Below, in pieces: positions 1-12,769 of a stretch of 64,000 bases of DNA. Where the stretch lies: the NCBI RefSeq assembly GCF_018143015.1, contig NC_054749.1, forward strand, positions 32,420,911 to 32,484,910, in the 5' to 3' direction. Numbering within the stretch: the stretch's first letter is position 1; each line of letters begins with the position of its first letter. A program made the position numbers and the translations under genes. Source of the DNA: Lytechinus variegatus (taxonomy: Eukaryota; Echinodermata; Echinoidea; Temnopleuroida; Toxopneustidae). Under the pieces are notes generated by a model. It was given only the letters and a program-made list of their open reading frames with translations, made no database searches and was not told the origin of the DNA.

Positions 1-2977
1 AAAGAGTACGCTTTAATGGCAAGTGAATGCAGCTAGCCTGTCGGGTAGGATATGAATGGATCGAGTTATTCGAAACAAACATAGGAGAAAATATGGACGG
101 AAGGTTTTTCGTATGTAAATTATACATGAAGAGGCCTAGTTGTAACTGATATAACTCATATATCTTTAAGAGTTTGTTTCCTCGAAATAAGTCACTTGTG
201 TGAGATCGGGGTTCAGCATTAAATATTATTCTAAGTATCTTTTTTTGAAGTAAATATAATCTGTTAAGTAACGAAGAGCAGGCATTGCCCCAAGCAAGTA
301 TCCCGTAGTTGATGTAAGGTGAAATTAGTGTGAAATAGAGCATTAGTAAATTGGTTTGTGGAAGGACATGTTTAAGTTGCATAATAACACCTATGTTACG
401 GGCAGTTGTTTTACATACATTATCAATGTGTATATTCCAGGAAAGTTTATTATCTATTGTGACTCCAAGAAATTTGGTCGATGTAACCTCTTCAATAACA
501 ATACCATCAAATATAACAGGTTTGGGAAAATTATTCAGGGTATTACTAAAGAGCATACTTTTTGTCTTTTGCAGATTTAAGGATAGCTTATTGGCTTTTA
601 TCCACTCTGAAACATGAGAAAGTTCTTCATTTACTTTGTCGATCAATTCAGTTGGATCAGGATGGGAATAAAAAATATTAGAGTCGTCGGCGAAGAGGAT
701 GAATTCCAAGAAATTAGAAGAGTTTCGAATGTCATTGATATATATGAGGAAAAGAAGTGGACCTAATAAGCTCCCTTGCGGAACACCGCAAGAGACAACT
801 TTACTACAAGAAGATACACCATTGACAAAAACAAATTGTTGACGATTAGTTAAATAACTACTAAGCCACTCTAAAGGTCTTCCTCGAATTCCATAGTGTG
901 ACAATTTACGTAATAATATATTATGGTTTATAGTATCGAAGGCCTTGGAAAGATCTAAAAAAATGCCTACAGTATGGTGAGAAGCGTCAATTGCCCTTGC
1001 AATTTTATCAGTAAATGCTAAGAGAGCATGAGATGTGCTATGTTTCTCACGGAACCCAAATTGTTCTTTATTCAGAATATTATGTTTATTTAAAAAAGTA
1101 ATTATACGAGTATATACGATTTTTTCAAGGATCTTTGATAGTGAAGTTAATAATGAAATTGGCCTATAATTAGTTACTAAGTCATTGTCACCTTTTTTGA
1201 AGACTGGTATGACTTTAGCAACTTTCATGTCTTTGGGTACTTGACCATTAGAAAGGGACAAATTGAAAATATAAACTAAGGGGTCAACGATTTGGTGTAT
1301 GACATTTTTCAAAAGGTAATTATTTATCCCATCACACCCGGGACTTTTATGGGAATTCAGTTTACTTACTATAGTGATAATTTCATGAGCACTAGTAGGC
1401 TTGAAAAAAAAGCAGTTGGGGTTAGGATTTGTTAGGAAATCATGAAACTGTTTAGATGAGTTAGGAATCGTTCGGGCAAGATTTTCACCAATACAAGAAA
1501 AATAAGAATTGAAAGATTCCGCCATAGCGTGGGGATCGTCAATAGTTTTACCATCAATATTTAATTGAGATATTTGAGTGGTCTTTTTAAATCTATTAAG
1601 TGCTTTATTTATTACTTTCCAGGTATTTTTCATATCGTTTTTATATAAAGCTAACTGATGTGCGTAGAACTGCTTCTTCGCCACACGTAATAAAGTTGTT
1701 AAAGTATTCTTATATTTGACATATTTCTGCTTTAGGTCAGGTTTAGAATCAGATTGATCGCATATATATCTGTAGTATAAATTATTTTTCCTGTTAATCG
1801 ATCGCAATAAAGATTTATTAATCCACGGAGATATCGGAGTTTTTTTACGATTAAATTTCCTTGGTTTGACCCGAGGGATGGTATTATCGACACAGGAGGT
1901 AAAAGTGGTCATGAAAGAACCATAAGAGGCGTTCGTATCTTCACTAGAGTATATGGTGGACCAATCAGTATGAGTTAAATTATTTTGTAGGGTGATGATG
2001 TTTTCATCGGTGAATTTATACTTGTTAGGTTGATTAGAGCATTTTTGAGAAATTGGTTCAAATGGTAAATTAACAAAGATTGGATAATGATCAGAAATAT
2101 CAGTAACTATAAGTCCAGTTCGAAGCAAAGGATGGAAATTCATAAAAATATTGTCAATAAGGGTTGCAGAAGTATCCGCTATTCTAGTGGGTTTGGTTAT
2201 AACAGGAAGAAGCGATGAAGACAAGAATACATCTAAGAAGTCTTGAGTTGCCCTTTCGTTGGTACATGTAAGAAGGTTAATATTAAAGTCTCCCATAATT
2301 AGACAATCTTTATTAGTTATAGAAGGTTTTGACAAAATATTTTGAATTTGTGAATTGAAATTAATACAATTGGATTGAGGGGGTCTATATATAACACCAA
2401 CTATCATGTTCTTACGTCTGGGGATGTGAACTTCAACAAACAGAGTTTCGATTGTGTTATCGATATAAGATATGTCTTCTAAAATGGAGAAATGAAAGCA
2501 GTTTGGTATTAAAAGCGCAACACCGCCACCCCTTTTCAATAATCTATTTTTTGTGACAATATTATAATCGGGGAGTGAGTATAAGTAATTAGGTGTTTCA
2601 CTAAACCAGGTTTCGCTCAAACCAATAATAGAGGTCTTAGGGAGATTTACGTTTTCAAGGAAGGAACGAAACTTGTCAAAATTGCTGTGAGCACTTCTAA
2701 TATTTAAGTGGAGAAAAAACATGTCATTTTTCCTCTGTGAGTCTATGTAATTTTTGAAATGATTTTCTGTTAAATAAGAAGACGAAGGGATTTGGGTGGC
2801 AGAGTCATTAATATCATAGATGTGATTGACTTCTTGCACATAATTGCCAATTTCTCTAATGATATGGTCTTCAAAAAGAGCATTATTCCTATCAGAGGGG
2901 GGATGGGTACTTAGCAAGCTTTCTGAGAAACTGTCATCATCTACTGTCATGAAAGGGAAGCTATAAGAGTCGTTCAT
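1..2977 (-). CDS. LINE ORF2-type polyprotein: endonuclease + reverse transcriptase, CR1/L2-like, 3' part outside window
   Basis: From the ATG at 2977 the minus strand stays open for about 992 codons to the window edge with no in-frame stop that I found. The N-terminal half is an apurinic-type endonuclease: SETWF near residue 120, GDFNINLL near 227, SDHYPIF near 297. The second half is a reverse transcriptase: NYRPISLL near 600, SKAFDTINH, GVPQGSLLGP near 730 and the catalytic FADD box near 762, followed by a thumb and the ILRIIF region. Family knowledge: such proteins nick target DNA and copy their own RNA in place (target-primed reverse transcription). The style of the ORF fits the CR1/L2/Daphne group of the Jockey superfamily; the exact clade is uncertain. 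An undamaged ORF this long suggests a young, possibly still active copy. Confidence 0.93.
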   Translation of the reverse strand, partial: MNDSYSFPFMTVDDDSFSESLLSTHPPSDRNNALFEDHIIREIGNYVQEVNHIYDINDSATQIPSSSYLTENHFKNYIDSQRKNDMFFLHLNIRSAHSNFDKFRSFLENVNLPKTSIIGLSETWFSETPNYLYSLPDYNIVTKNRLLKRGGGVALLIPNCFHFSILEDISYIDNTIETLFVEVHIPRRKNMIVGVIYRPPQSNCINFNSQIQNILSKPSITNKDCLIMGDFNINLLTCTNERATQDFLDVFLSSSLLPVITKPTRIADTSATLIDNIFMNFHPLLRTGLIVTDISDHYPIFVNLPFEPISQKCSNQPNKYKFTDENIITLQNNLTHTDWSTIYSSEDTNASYGSFMTTFTSCVDNTIPRVKPRKFNRKKTPISPWINKSLLRSINRKNNLYYRYICDQSDSKPDLKQKYVKYKNTLTTLLRVAKKQFYAHQLALYKNDMKNTWKVINKALNRFKKTTQISQLNIDGKTIDDPHAMAESFNSYFSCIGENLARTIPNSSKQFHDFLTNPNPNCFFFKPTSAHEIITIVSKLNSHKSPGCDGINNYLLKNVIHQIVDPLVYIFNLSLSNGQVPKDMKVAKVIPVFKKGDNDLVTNYRPISLLTSLSKILEKIVYTRIITFLNKHNILNKEQFGFREKHSTSHALLAFTDKIARAIDASHHTVGIFLDLSKAFDTINHNILLRKLSHYGIRGRPLEWLSSYLTNRQQFVFVNGVSSCSKVVSCGVPQGSLLGPLLFLIYINDIRNSSNFLEFILFADDSNIFYSHPDPTELIDKVNEELSHVSEWIKANKLSLNLQKTKSMLFSNTLNNFPKPVIFDGIVIEEVTSTKFLGVTIDNKLSWNIHIDNVCKTTARNIGVIMQLKHVLPQTNLLMLYFTLISPYINYGILAWGNACSSLLNRLYLLQKKILRIIFNAEPRSHTSDLFRGNKLLKIYELYQLQLGLFMYNLHTKNLPSIFSPMFVSNNSIHSYPTRQASCIHLPLKRTL

Positions 2978-3500
2978 TTAAAGAAGGGGGGAAATACCGT
3001 CACAGTTATAGAGGAAAAAATGAAAAATACAAACGTTATTGCTGAGTGCTGACATCCCGTAATTGCCTTGATGTAATAACAATTGCCCAGTGATGACACA
3101 TAACATAACGACATACACGTAGGTAAGAAATGGAAGATAAAGATGTAAAAAAGACAACATGCAAAGATACAGAATACGCTTAGAACAGGTGCAAAAAATG
3201 AGTGTACTAAAAAAAAAAAAATAAAAAAGTTGATCCATAGCGAACGTTAACAACATACGTTAATGCCAGAGCTTCAACTATGCGAGGGAAAAATGAATAC
3301 CATCGACAACTGTTAGGGAGAAATGCGTGAAGGAAACGGTGACCGGGGAACCCTAGGAGCCTAAGGTAAAGTGGCATGCAATCAGGTGGGTGTTTGCGAG
3401 GGGTGAGGGAATGGAGAGGATGGAGGGGAAGGAAGGAAGGGGGAAAGGTGTAGAAAGGGTCAGCTTGAAAAAGACCTGAAAGGTTATAAGACAAGAAACC
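1..3500 (-). mobile_element. LINE (CR1/L2-like non-LTR retrotransposon), 5' end and ORF, truncated by window edge
   Basis: The element comprises the long ORF at 1-2977 plus the sequence upstream of its ATG. Roughly 2978-3500 is more GC-rich than the flanks and is plausibly the 5' untranslated region. The exact 5' end, any target-site duplication and the 3' tail cannot be seen here. Confidence 0.75.
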
Positions 3501-5318
3501 CTTTCAACAGCCATCCTATTTATATAAAAACATTAAATTAGAAGAACACGGAATGCATCGTACCCAATTTGCACGAATGCATTTCCCCATAATTATATAT
3601 GAAGACATGCAATTATAAGTCATGTGCCAGCCCTAGCAACATGAGACAATAGATTCCCGTTTGGGCAAGTTTGCAAGGCATTAAAATAGTATGAAAAGCA
3701 AAATAGAGGGTATCAACAGCTAGTGGTGACATTGTTATGTAAATAGTAGCCTACATGTATATTAGAATAGTAAATTAACATGAATAAGTTTAAGACTGCC
3801 ACAGGTGAAGCATGATTATAAATTGTAGAGAACAAATACAATAATATTATAAGACGCATTTGGTAAACAAGAATGTAGCGTTGTAGAGACGAAAAAAGGG
3901 GGTTATAGAATAGAATAATGCATGTACTCAAGTTCGTGAACCTTTTAAAGGAAAATGAAACCCTTGAAACAAGATACACTGTGCGAAAACAGAAATCTAA
4001 GAAATAGATCACGAAAGCCTGAGAAAAAACGAACAAACAATAAGAGAGCTACGAGCACCCGAAGTTTAGATCACTACCGTAATGCAGATCCCCAAGTTGG
4101 CAATGCGACAAAAGTGCATGATGCCACATGCAAACAGCTTTCCCATTACTTTTCTACATGTTTCACTTAAAATAGCTCTTTCATCACATAAGATCATGAA
4201 TTCCCTCCACAGGAGAGCATGTAACAAACATTTTTAAAGAATTTAGTATGGATAAAGAGTCTGTATCACCATAAGAAAGAGTGAAAAAGGCAATTGGGGG
4301 TATTTTATACTCCATCACAGGGAAAGCCGCTCACATGCGACACCACACATCCGTGTCGCACCGCCAACCAGAGGACCACCATAGCATCAGTGACCGCAAT
4401 ATTCAAACGCTCACAACCCTCTCACTACACGTCCGATCCCCCCAAACCTCCTCTGATCCTAATCATCCACCCCCCCCCCCCACAAGCCCTCCCATTCCAA
4501 AAGTCCCACTCTCCTTCAGAGCGGGGTCATTCTGCTTGTAAATTAAAGAAAATAAAAACGCGATAAAGTGAAGGATCATGTATAAACCGGTAAGCAAGGC
4601 ATTGAATTGATGCTGCAGCCAGGAGGGTTACAATTGATAGGCCTACCGATTATCATTATTATATGAAGCCTGATTTTAAATACATATGCAATATCTGTAT
4701 GAATTTCCTGAATGTTATTTAAAAGGAAACACAGTGTAATTGTTTATTCCTTAACCAAAGAGAAGAGATAATCAATTTCTCATATGACGAGGAAAAGGGA
4801 AAATTAATTTAGCATCGTTATGAATAATGCGCGTGAAGAGCAACAACGAAGAAAGCACTTGGGATTTACAAATTGAATTTTAATGCCTCCATGTAACGGA
4901 TATTCTTTGGGGCTTTTAATAATTCAATAAAATATGAATCCGTGCATGTAACATACAACTATGTTTATGCGCATTGAAGGACATGCATCGATTTAATTTC
5001 TATTTTCTTTTAAGCCTCAGTTTGTGACGTTATGATGTTTGTGTCGGGTCGTGTCTTTTTTTATTGTCATGTAGGCCTAAGCTTTGTGAAGATACGTCTC
5101 ATATTTGTTTGCAGGACACACCCTCTCCACCTCATCCTCTCCATCTTATCTCTCTCCCCTTTTCTCTCCATCCTTTCCTTCCTCTCTCGCTCCCATTTAT
5201 CCCCTTTATTTCCTATACCCCCTCTCTTACGTTGTTCGTTATGTCTGTCTTATAGCTACTGAAAATGCATATCATTCACTTTTCCTTCTTTCTACTTTAT
5301 CATCGTAGTATCTTCTTT
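3501..5318. other. Intergenic, no gene recognised
   Basis: AT-rich sequence with a C-run near 4470-4483 and a pyrimidine-rich stretch at about 5110-5230. Short open frames here show no recognisable domain and look like chance. Confidence 0.5.
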
Positions 5319-5500
5319 GAGATCTTCGTCATCATTATCATGGTGGTCATCATCATCATTATTATCAACACCATGATGATGATGATGATGATGACGATGA
5401 TCATCATCATCATCATCAACAACATCATCGTCATCATCACCATTATCATCATCATCATAATTATCATCATCATCATCATCACCATCATCGTCAAAAATTT
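5319..5500. repeat. Trinucleotide microsatellite (ATC/GAT)n
   Basis: About 180 bp of imperfect CAT/ATC units, switching locally between the two strand senses (ATGATG then ATCATC). The poly-Ile and poly-Met open frames through it are artefacts of the repeat. Confidence 0.93.
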
Positions 5501-7792
5501 CTTCTAGTACTACCCCCCCTTTTTTTCTTTTCCCTTTTTTCTTCTTATTGTTCTCATTCTCTCACTTCCATTCTTTTCTATTACCCTTTTATTTTCTTCA
5601 TCAATTTTTAACTACTCAGCAGACATCTATGGGGAGGGTGTGCCCGTGTTTTTACAAAGAAAGAAATTACAATGAAATATGAGAGAAGCAGATCGTAAGA
5701 TAACAAGACACCTCTTATGAAACAATTCTATAAATGACGTTTCACATAAAGGCAAGTGTGAAGCCTTGTAACTTCCGAAGTAGGCCAGGGACCTACGTGA
5801 AGGCTGACAATTCAAATCGTAATTTCTAAGAACTTCTGTAAACAAATAAAACCCCAATCCTTATAGGAAGGATTGTTTGCGAAAGTGATCAGCAAATAAA
5901 AGTGAGCGAATACCGTTATATGCAAAACAGAGAGAGAATATTACCAGGGATTGTGTATTTGTATAAAGACATGTTCTGTATTATGAGTCTACTTCATATA
6001 ATAGAAGGATATCGATGGGGGGGGGGGTACCCATAGTCCTATAGTTGGTTCAAACTTGGGGAGTGCAGTTCAAGTCTAATACTCGTACCCGTCTTTTAGC
6101 GGTCATTAATGGTTGGGTAGAAGAAATTTGGGGAAAGATCCACCTCAGAAAATTACGTTAGTGACAACGTAGAAAATAGGATTTTCTGACATTAGAATGT
6201 TTGTAAATTTCGTAACCTAAAATTTGTCAAACAAAGCTTGACACCTCCTGTCTAGTGTAAATGGCAAGCATCACCCCTCCCTTACAGATGATTTCAAAAT
6301 AATATTTGACTTGTAGCTTTGATGGAAGGAGTGCCCTTACTCAGAAGTAAACATTACAATTTCCAGGTCTCTTAATCATTAAAATAAACATCACATACCA
6401 AAAGTAAAATGGCTTCCTGAATACTTATAACAACTTAAGTGTTATATCCATGCCAGATCGATACCAGTAAAAAAAGAGAACCAAAAGAAAGTAATGTAAT
6501 AATTTGTTAAAATTATTCTATGGTAATATACATGTATATGAGGAAGTTGGCTACCTCCTTTGGATTTTCACATTTTCTAATTTTTGCCTTTAATATATAT
6601 CTTCCTTTCTCTTATTTTATCTTACTCTGCCTCTGTTCTGCCTATTCTTATTCATTCGCTAGATTTTATCTTTTGATCATTCTTTTTAATTCCCTCTTGA
6701 TATTCTGCTCCTCTCATTCTACCTCTTCCTCCTATCCCTCTTCTACTTCTCCGCTTTCCTCCTCCTCCTCCTCCCTCGGCTTCCTTCACAACATTCATCC
6801 TCCACTTCTTCTTCTCCCCTCCTTTCTTTTTGTTTTCCTTTTCTTCTTCATCTCCTCCCCATCCCCCTCCCCCTCCTCCACCCAACTCCCCTTGCATGTA
6901 TTTGTTTGTAATTGAACTTTAACATGCCTATCAACCAGATGATATCATAGAGAATTTATATCATAATTACACGCTCTATGGATATTATTATTTACTGTTG
7001 GACCGACGTTTAACGTCACTATCCGAAAGCTGCACCCTTCTCCACTCTCTTTGTACCCCCCCCCCTCTTCTTTGAAATCTCCCGTGTTGTTCGCTTACAA
7101 AATAATCCAACCAAAAAGTCGGGTAGGATGCTTTCGAATTGAAATTTGAAGTTGCGAATTGCAATTTGAACTGAATTGAATGTGTAATATCTGTTTTGGC
7201 TCTTATAAAATACTTCACGCTTGTGGTCTAAAATACTGCTGATCAAAGAATTTTCGCAGTTATTTCCTCCTTTGGCTTGGTGTGAAAAGAAAGACAAATG
7301 CCTGTAATGGCATGAAACCAAAAACTTGCACCGGAATCTATAAAAGAATTGTATACCAAAACCAAAGTGCCATCAGTAATTTGAAGGAGGAGAGAGTGGA
7401 GAGAGAGAGAGTGGAGGTATATGGGGTTTAGGTGACAATCGATTTCGAAAGTGACAATGCGAGAGGGGACTTTTAATTGACAAATTGCTTGCACTCGAAA
7501 TCAGTTGGTTTTGATTTCATGCAGTGTAAGCAGTCAGAATGGGAAAGAAGGAGTATGACGTCTTGTAAAACTAGAAAGTGTTCTTTTCCTGCCTGTCTAT
7601 TAAGTGTTTAGGTATTTCTTTTTTTTTTCGTATAGGTAGGCCTTTATACAGGGGTACACCGAAAGTTTGCACAATGAAAGGTGTCCCCACTTTGTGCACC
7701 CTTCTCACCCGGCATCTAAAATCTTTGTTTTGCTTTCAGCAGTAGCCGTATTAGAACCTGATCGTAACAGTATAGTGGAATCGTGGTCGTCA
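5501..7792. other. Intergenic; pyrimidine-rich tract at about 6590-6895
   Basis: No conserved coding signal. The stretch 6640-6890 is a CT-rich tract of mixed CTCCTC and TTCTTC units, giving Ser/Leu/Phe or Gly/Glu low-complexity frames. A G-run lies near 6017-6026 and a short GA-repeat near 7388-7412. Confidence 0.5.
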
Positions 7793-8025
7793 CACTGCAA
7801 AAACTCCGGTGTTGATTTAACACCAGCCCGGAATCCACACCAGAGAAGTATTGAAACAACACCAGTTTGGAATAAAACTGATGCTATTTTAATAGTAATT
7901 GGTGTTGTATAACACCTATCTGTTGTTAGACTAATACCAATACCGGTGTTGTTTAACACTTCTCTGGTGTGGACATATTATAAATTCCGGGCTGGTGTTA
8001 AATCAACACCGGAGTTTTTGCAGTG
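7793..8025. mobile_element. MITE, family 'CACTGCAAAAACTCC' (233 bp)
   Basis: The left end CACTGCAAAAACTCCGGTGT is the reverse complement of the right end around 7990-8025, giving about 38 bp of nearly perfect terminal inverted repeat. Each TIR contains an inner palindrome (GGTGTTGATTTAACACC), and further GGTGTTA/TAACACC motifs recur inside. There is no coding capacity. A second full copy lies at 23066-23314 and a fragment at 32955-33008. Confidence 0.85.
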
Positions 8026-9103
8026 CAGTTTCATTCGGGAGCTCATCCATCGCGTCTCATAAGGGGAACGCAAGAGATCCGTGTCATGGGCTAATTTGGA
8101 AAATCTAAGCTCCATATTGTTGTACCTTGGATTGTTCATGTTGTTATCATCATCATTATGATGGGAATGATGGCTCTGTTGCAGACCACCCTCTTGCATG
8201 GATGGAAGGAAGGTCATAGGTTCGATCCACGGCCGAGTTATAACAGACTTGAAAATGGGGGCTTCTTGTCTGGCGCCCGGCGCTTCAGAAATAATAGGGC
8301 CTGCTGTTATACAGGACCCGCTGAAAGAACAAAGTACATGCAGTACTGTTGACTACCGTATGGATGAATAAATGTTGTAACTTTTTAATATTTTTATCAT
8401 AAAAACAAACCAACAAGTAGGTACAAGGACCAAACGAGTAGAGGATGTTGACCATACAAGTTTCCTGTTTGCCTGCGAAGGGAAATAAGCTTAACTCCAT
8501 ATAGGCTTTCCGCTTCGACCTGGAGATTCGAAGAAAATCACAGGGATGTAAATAAAAAGAATCATAAACAAATACAGTCTGTTAATTACATCTCAACCAA
8601 CTTTACATCAGGTTTCGATTTCTCTTTGTCACCTCCTCCCATAATCCAATTTAGAATTTTAAATAGCAATATTTATGCGATTGCATCAAATTTTCAAGGA
8701 TGTCAAACCGATTGTACAAATTTCTCATTTCATTTTCACATTTTCATATACCTAATTGGTATCCATCGTTTCATTGTCTCAGTAATGAAAAAAAATCATT
8801 ATCATTAATTAATATATGTACATGGATTAATCTTAAAAATGCATTCATTCCAAATTATAATAGGCCTACATTTGCAATACATAAGATTTATGTATTTCCA
8901 ATTCTTTTTCTATTTCTTCCAATCCATCATGTTAATATTCTAAAAGAAATCTATGCAAAGCAATCACCTGTTACTTTCTTTTAATGTTATTTGTAATAGA
9001 TTATTATGTTGATAGAATGAGAAAAGAAAAGACGCTAGCCAATTTTCTAAAAATCTTCAAAACATTTTAGAACGGCAATACTAAAACAAAACGTTTCTGC
9101 TTG
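8026..9103. other. Intergenic, nothing recognised
   Basis: AT-rich sequence without a supportable gene or repeat boundary. Confidence 0.45.
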
Positions 9104-9714
9104 TTAAAGGTCAAGTCCACCTCAGAAAAATGTTGATTTGAATCAATAGAGATAAATCAGACAAGCACAATGCTGAAAATTTCATCAAAATCGGATGTAA
9201 TATAAGAAAGTTATGACATTTCAAAGTTTCGCTTATTTTCAACGAAATAGTTAGATGAACGAGCCAGTTACATCCAAATGAGAGAGTCGATGATGTCACT
9301 CACTCACTATTTCTTTTGTTTTTTATTGTTTGAATTATACAATATTTCAATTTTTACGAATTTGACAATTAGGACCTCCTTGCCTGAAGCACAAAATGTT
9401 GAAATAATGGAATTCCACGTGTTTAGGGAGTAATGAAACTTCATTTTACATGACAATGACGAGAAAATCAAAATATTTCATATTTCATGTAATAAAATAC
9501 AAAAGAAATAGTGAGTGAGTGATGTCATCAACTCTCTCATTTGGATGTAACTGGCTCGTTCATATAACTATTTTGTTGAAAATAAGTGAAACTTTAAAAT
9601 GCCATATCTTTTTTATTTTACATCCGATTTTGATGAAATTTTCAGTGTTGTGCTTGTTGAATTTTTCTCTTTTTATTCAAATCAAGTTTTTGTTGGGGTG
9701 GACTTGTCCTTTAA
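9104..9714. mobile_element. Long-TIR nonautonomous DNA transposon, 'TTAAAGGTCAAGTCCACC' family (full copy)
   Basis: A 611-bp inverted-repeat element. The left arm (9104-9320) and the right arm (9500-9714) are reverse complements over roughly 210 bp with scattered differences, joined by about 180 bp of unique sequence. Both tips read TTAAAGG/CCTTTAA, so TTAA is the likely target-site duplication, as made by piggyBac- or Kolobok-type transposases. No transposase is encoded. Related copies lie at 15409-17302, 19090-19358, 30165-30525, 30555-30795 and 43300-44390. Confidence 0.85.
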
Positions 9715-9856
9715 AGACATTGTTTGGCGCTGTGATTTTGTCCTACTCTTAAAGTAGATGGCGCCATTACAGTTTCAGTTTAAGAGGGGTGAGAGTGCCA
9801 TTTTCTTTTGTATTAAATATTAGCATTATAAAGTCGTATTAATAATATACATGCAT

Positions 9857-10096
9857 ACACAGCAAAACTGTGGTGTTAACCGGTGTACATAGAGGACCAC
9901 ACCAGTTATTTTACACCGGTGTTAAATTGGTGGTGTTAGTTTTACACCTATAGGTGTTATTACAACACCTTTGGTTCTTAAATTTACACTCTTTGGTGTT
10001 ATGTTCAATCTCTAGGGTGTAATTTTAACACCTCAGGGTGTGGTCCTCTATTAACACCGATTGGTGTCAGTTTTAACACCACATTTTTTACAGTGT
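9857..10096. mobile_element. MITE related to the GGTGTTA-rich family
   Basis: A 240-bp palindromic element. The left end (ACACAGCAAAACTGTGGTGT) and the reverse complement of the right end (ACACTGTAAAAAATGTGGTG) agree, and both arms reach AGAGGACCACACC. The interior is packed with GGTGTTA/TAACACC motifs, as in the MITE at 7793-8025, but the tips differ. Confidence 0.75.
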
Positions 10097-10420
10097 ATCA
10101 TTATGGTGAATACTATTATATTTCATGCACTTACAGCCCCTGTCTGCAAAAATTGTATAAGATGAAATCTGGATAACTATTGCAATCAGATATGTACATG
10201 ATCTTAGCATTGTTATGAACAGTTATGCAGGTATGCGATCTAACAAGGGTAAAAGTTATGAGGTTATGATCTCAGAAGATCAATGCTGAAAATATGACTG
10301 AATGGTAGAGTGCCCTCATAATCTTGTGTGTCAATTGGAGACAAGTTAATTATGTTAATGATAAAAAATAATATTCTTTCATTTTTAAAGATCTTCACGG
10401 CTATTGTAATTTTATTTTAT
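10097..10420. other. Spacer, nothing recognised
   Basis: AT-rich sequence between the MITE and the large microsatellite. Confidence 0.4.
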
Positions 10421-11280
<860 letters not shown>

Positions 11281-12757
11281 TTGGGGGTGATGTGAATAGT
11301 CCTAGTGCGAAAATTGATTCTGAGTCGGAATAGGTTGGAATTTATTTCTCTTTCTGTGCTTTAAAGTGCCACCCCATAAGCATGAAATAAAAAAAAAATG
11401 AAAAAAAGTAAAAGCATAGAACCCTAAACACTGAAATTATTAAAAAAAAAGAAGAAAAAGATGACTCAGTGCAAACATAAAAAGAGACTGATATAAAAAT
11501 TATGTTAAGTAATCATTTATCTGTCAGGTTAAGGACTATTCACAAAGAGCGCGACATCAAATAGTCCATAGTGTTCGACAATCTGCTATTGGTAATAAGG
11601 TATACTTAATAGATTTGTCGGTCGGGAGTCGGTCTCGCTGGTGACTATGAAAACAAATATGTACAGATGATGCAAATGCTTACGAAATGATTGCATTGTT
11701 TTTATTTCAAATTGAATTCCACTTAATGGAATAGCCCGGACAATAAATAACGATTAAAATGAAAGTGAAGTATATCAAATAGCCCATTATCATAATATAT
11801 ACATCATAAACTAAATCATATAAAACATAAATAGCGTTATAGTTCAAGAAACTGTAGTCATTTTTGGGTAAAAAATAATTTCACATTATTTTGCCTGTAA
11901 AAATATTTTCAGTTATGTATCCACCTTCCATACTAAGAAATGTTATCAAAAACATAACTAATCTTCGATGAAGTAAATATCGATTATCATTACAAAAAAG
12001 TTTCATGAAAGAAATTGCCAGGCAACAGGCCTGATATCTTTATTCTTGATCCAAAGAATAACAATAAAGAAATATAAGTATATACATATATACACAATAT
12101 ACACAACACGTTTTGAAAAATATTTACCTCCAACATATACTTAAAAAGCATTATGTCGTAACTTACATTTTTTAATTAAAAGCGATTACAGGGATTTCTA
12201 TCTGTAGATTTTCCTATTCACTTTTGCAGTTGGGTATAAATTCTATAAAATTCTTTCAGCCAAAAAGTTTGTTTTTACAAACAGAATTAAAAGGGTGCAA
12301 TTTTTTTTTAATATTAATGATAAACCTGGAAAGTGAATCATTGACAATTTCTGAGTGGTTTGCCATGACCACTCTTTAAGTGATCTTTCAAATAGATGGG
12401 AGGTCTTTGCCGAAAAAAGATGAACCGGTACAGCGTTTTAGTCTTAAGTTTCGGAACTGACGTAAAATCGTTTGTCTAGAGCCAAGGACGAAACTACTGT
12501 TCAGATTCATCAAGTTTCGACAAAGACTTCTTAGTTGTTCTTTGTACTGAAGGGCATTTGACAATATGTTCTTGAATCCGTAGTGCGTCGTGGGTCTAAA
12601 TCCCCCTACTAGCTCGGAAAGTAATCCTTGACTAACAATCTTTATAAACAGCATCGGTCGGCTCGCGATTCGATTCCCCATTCCGTCTATTACTGTATTG
12701 GCAAATAACTTTCACATCTTGAACGATTTGGCAATCAGAGAAAGTAATATTGGTGTT
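11281..12757. other. Intergenic, no gene recognised
   Basis: AT-rich. An open frame at 12388-12681 (-) has 97 residues of mixed composition but no motif I recognise and no splice or promoter context. Confidence 0.4.
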
Positions 12758-12769
12758 GTTATTATCTTG

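Noticed and set aside
5265-5507. Poly-Ile / poly-Met frames
   Set aside because: They arise from the (ATC)n repeat.
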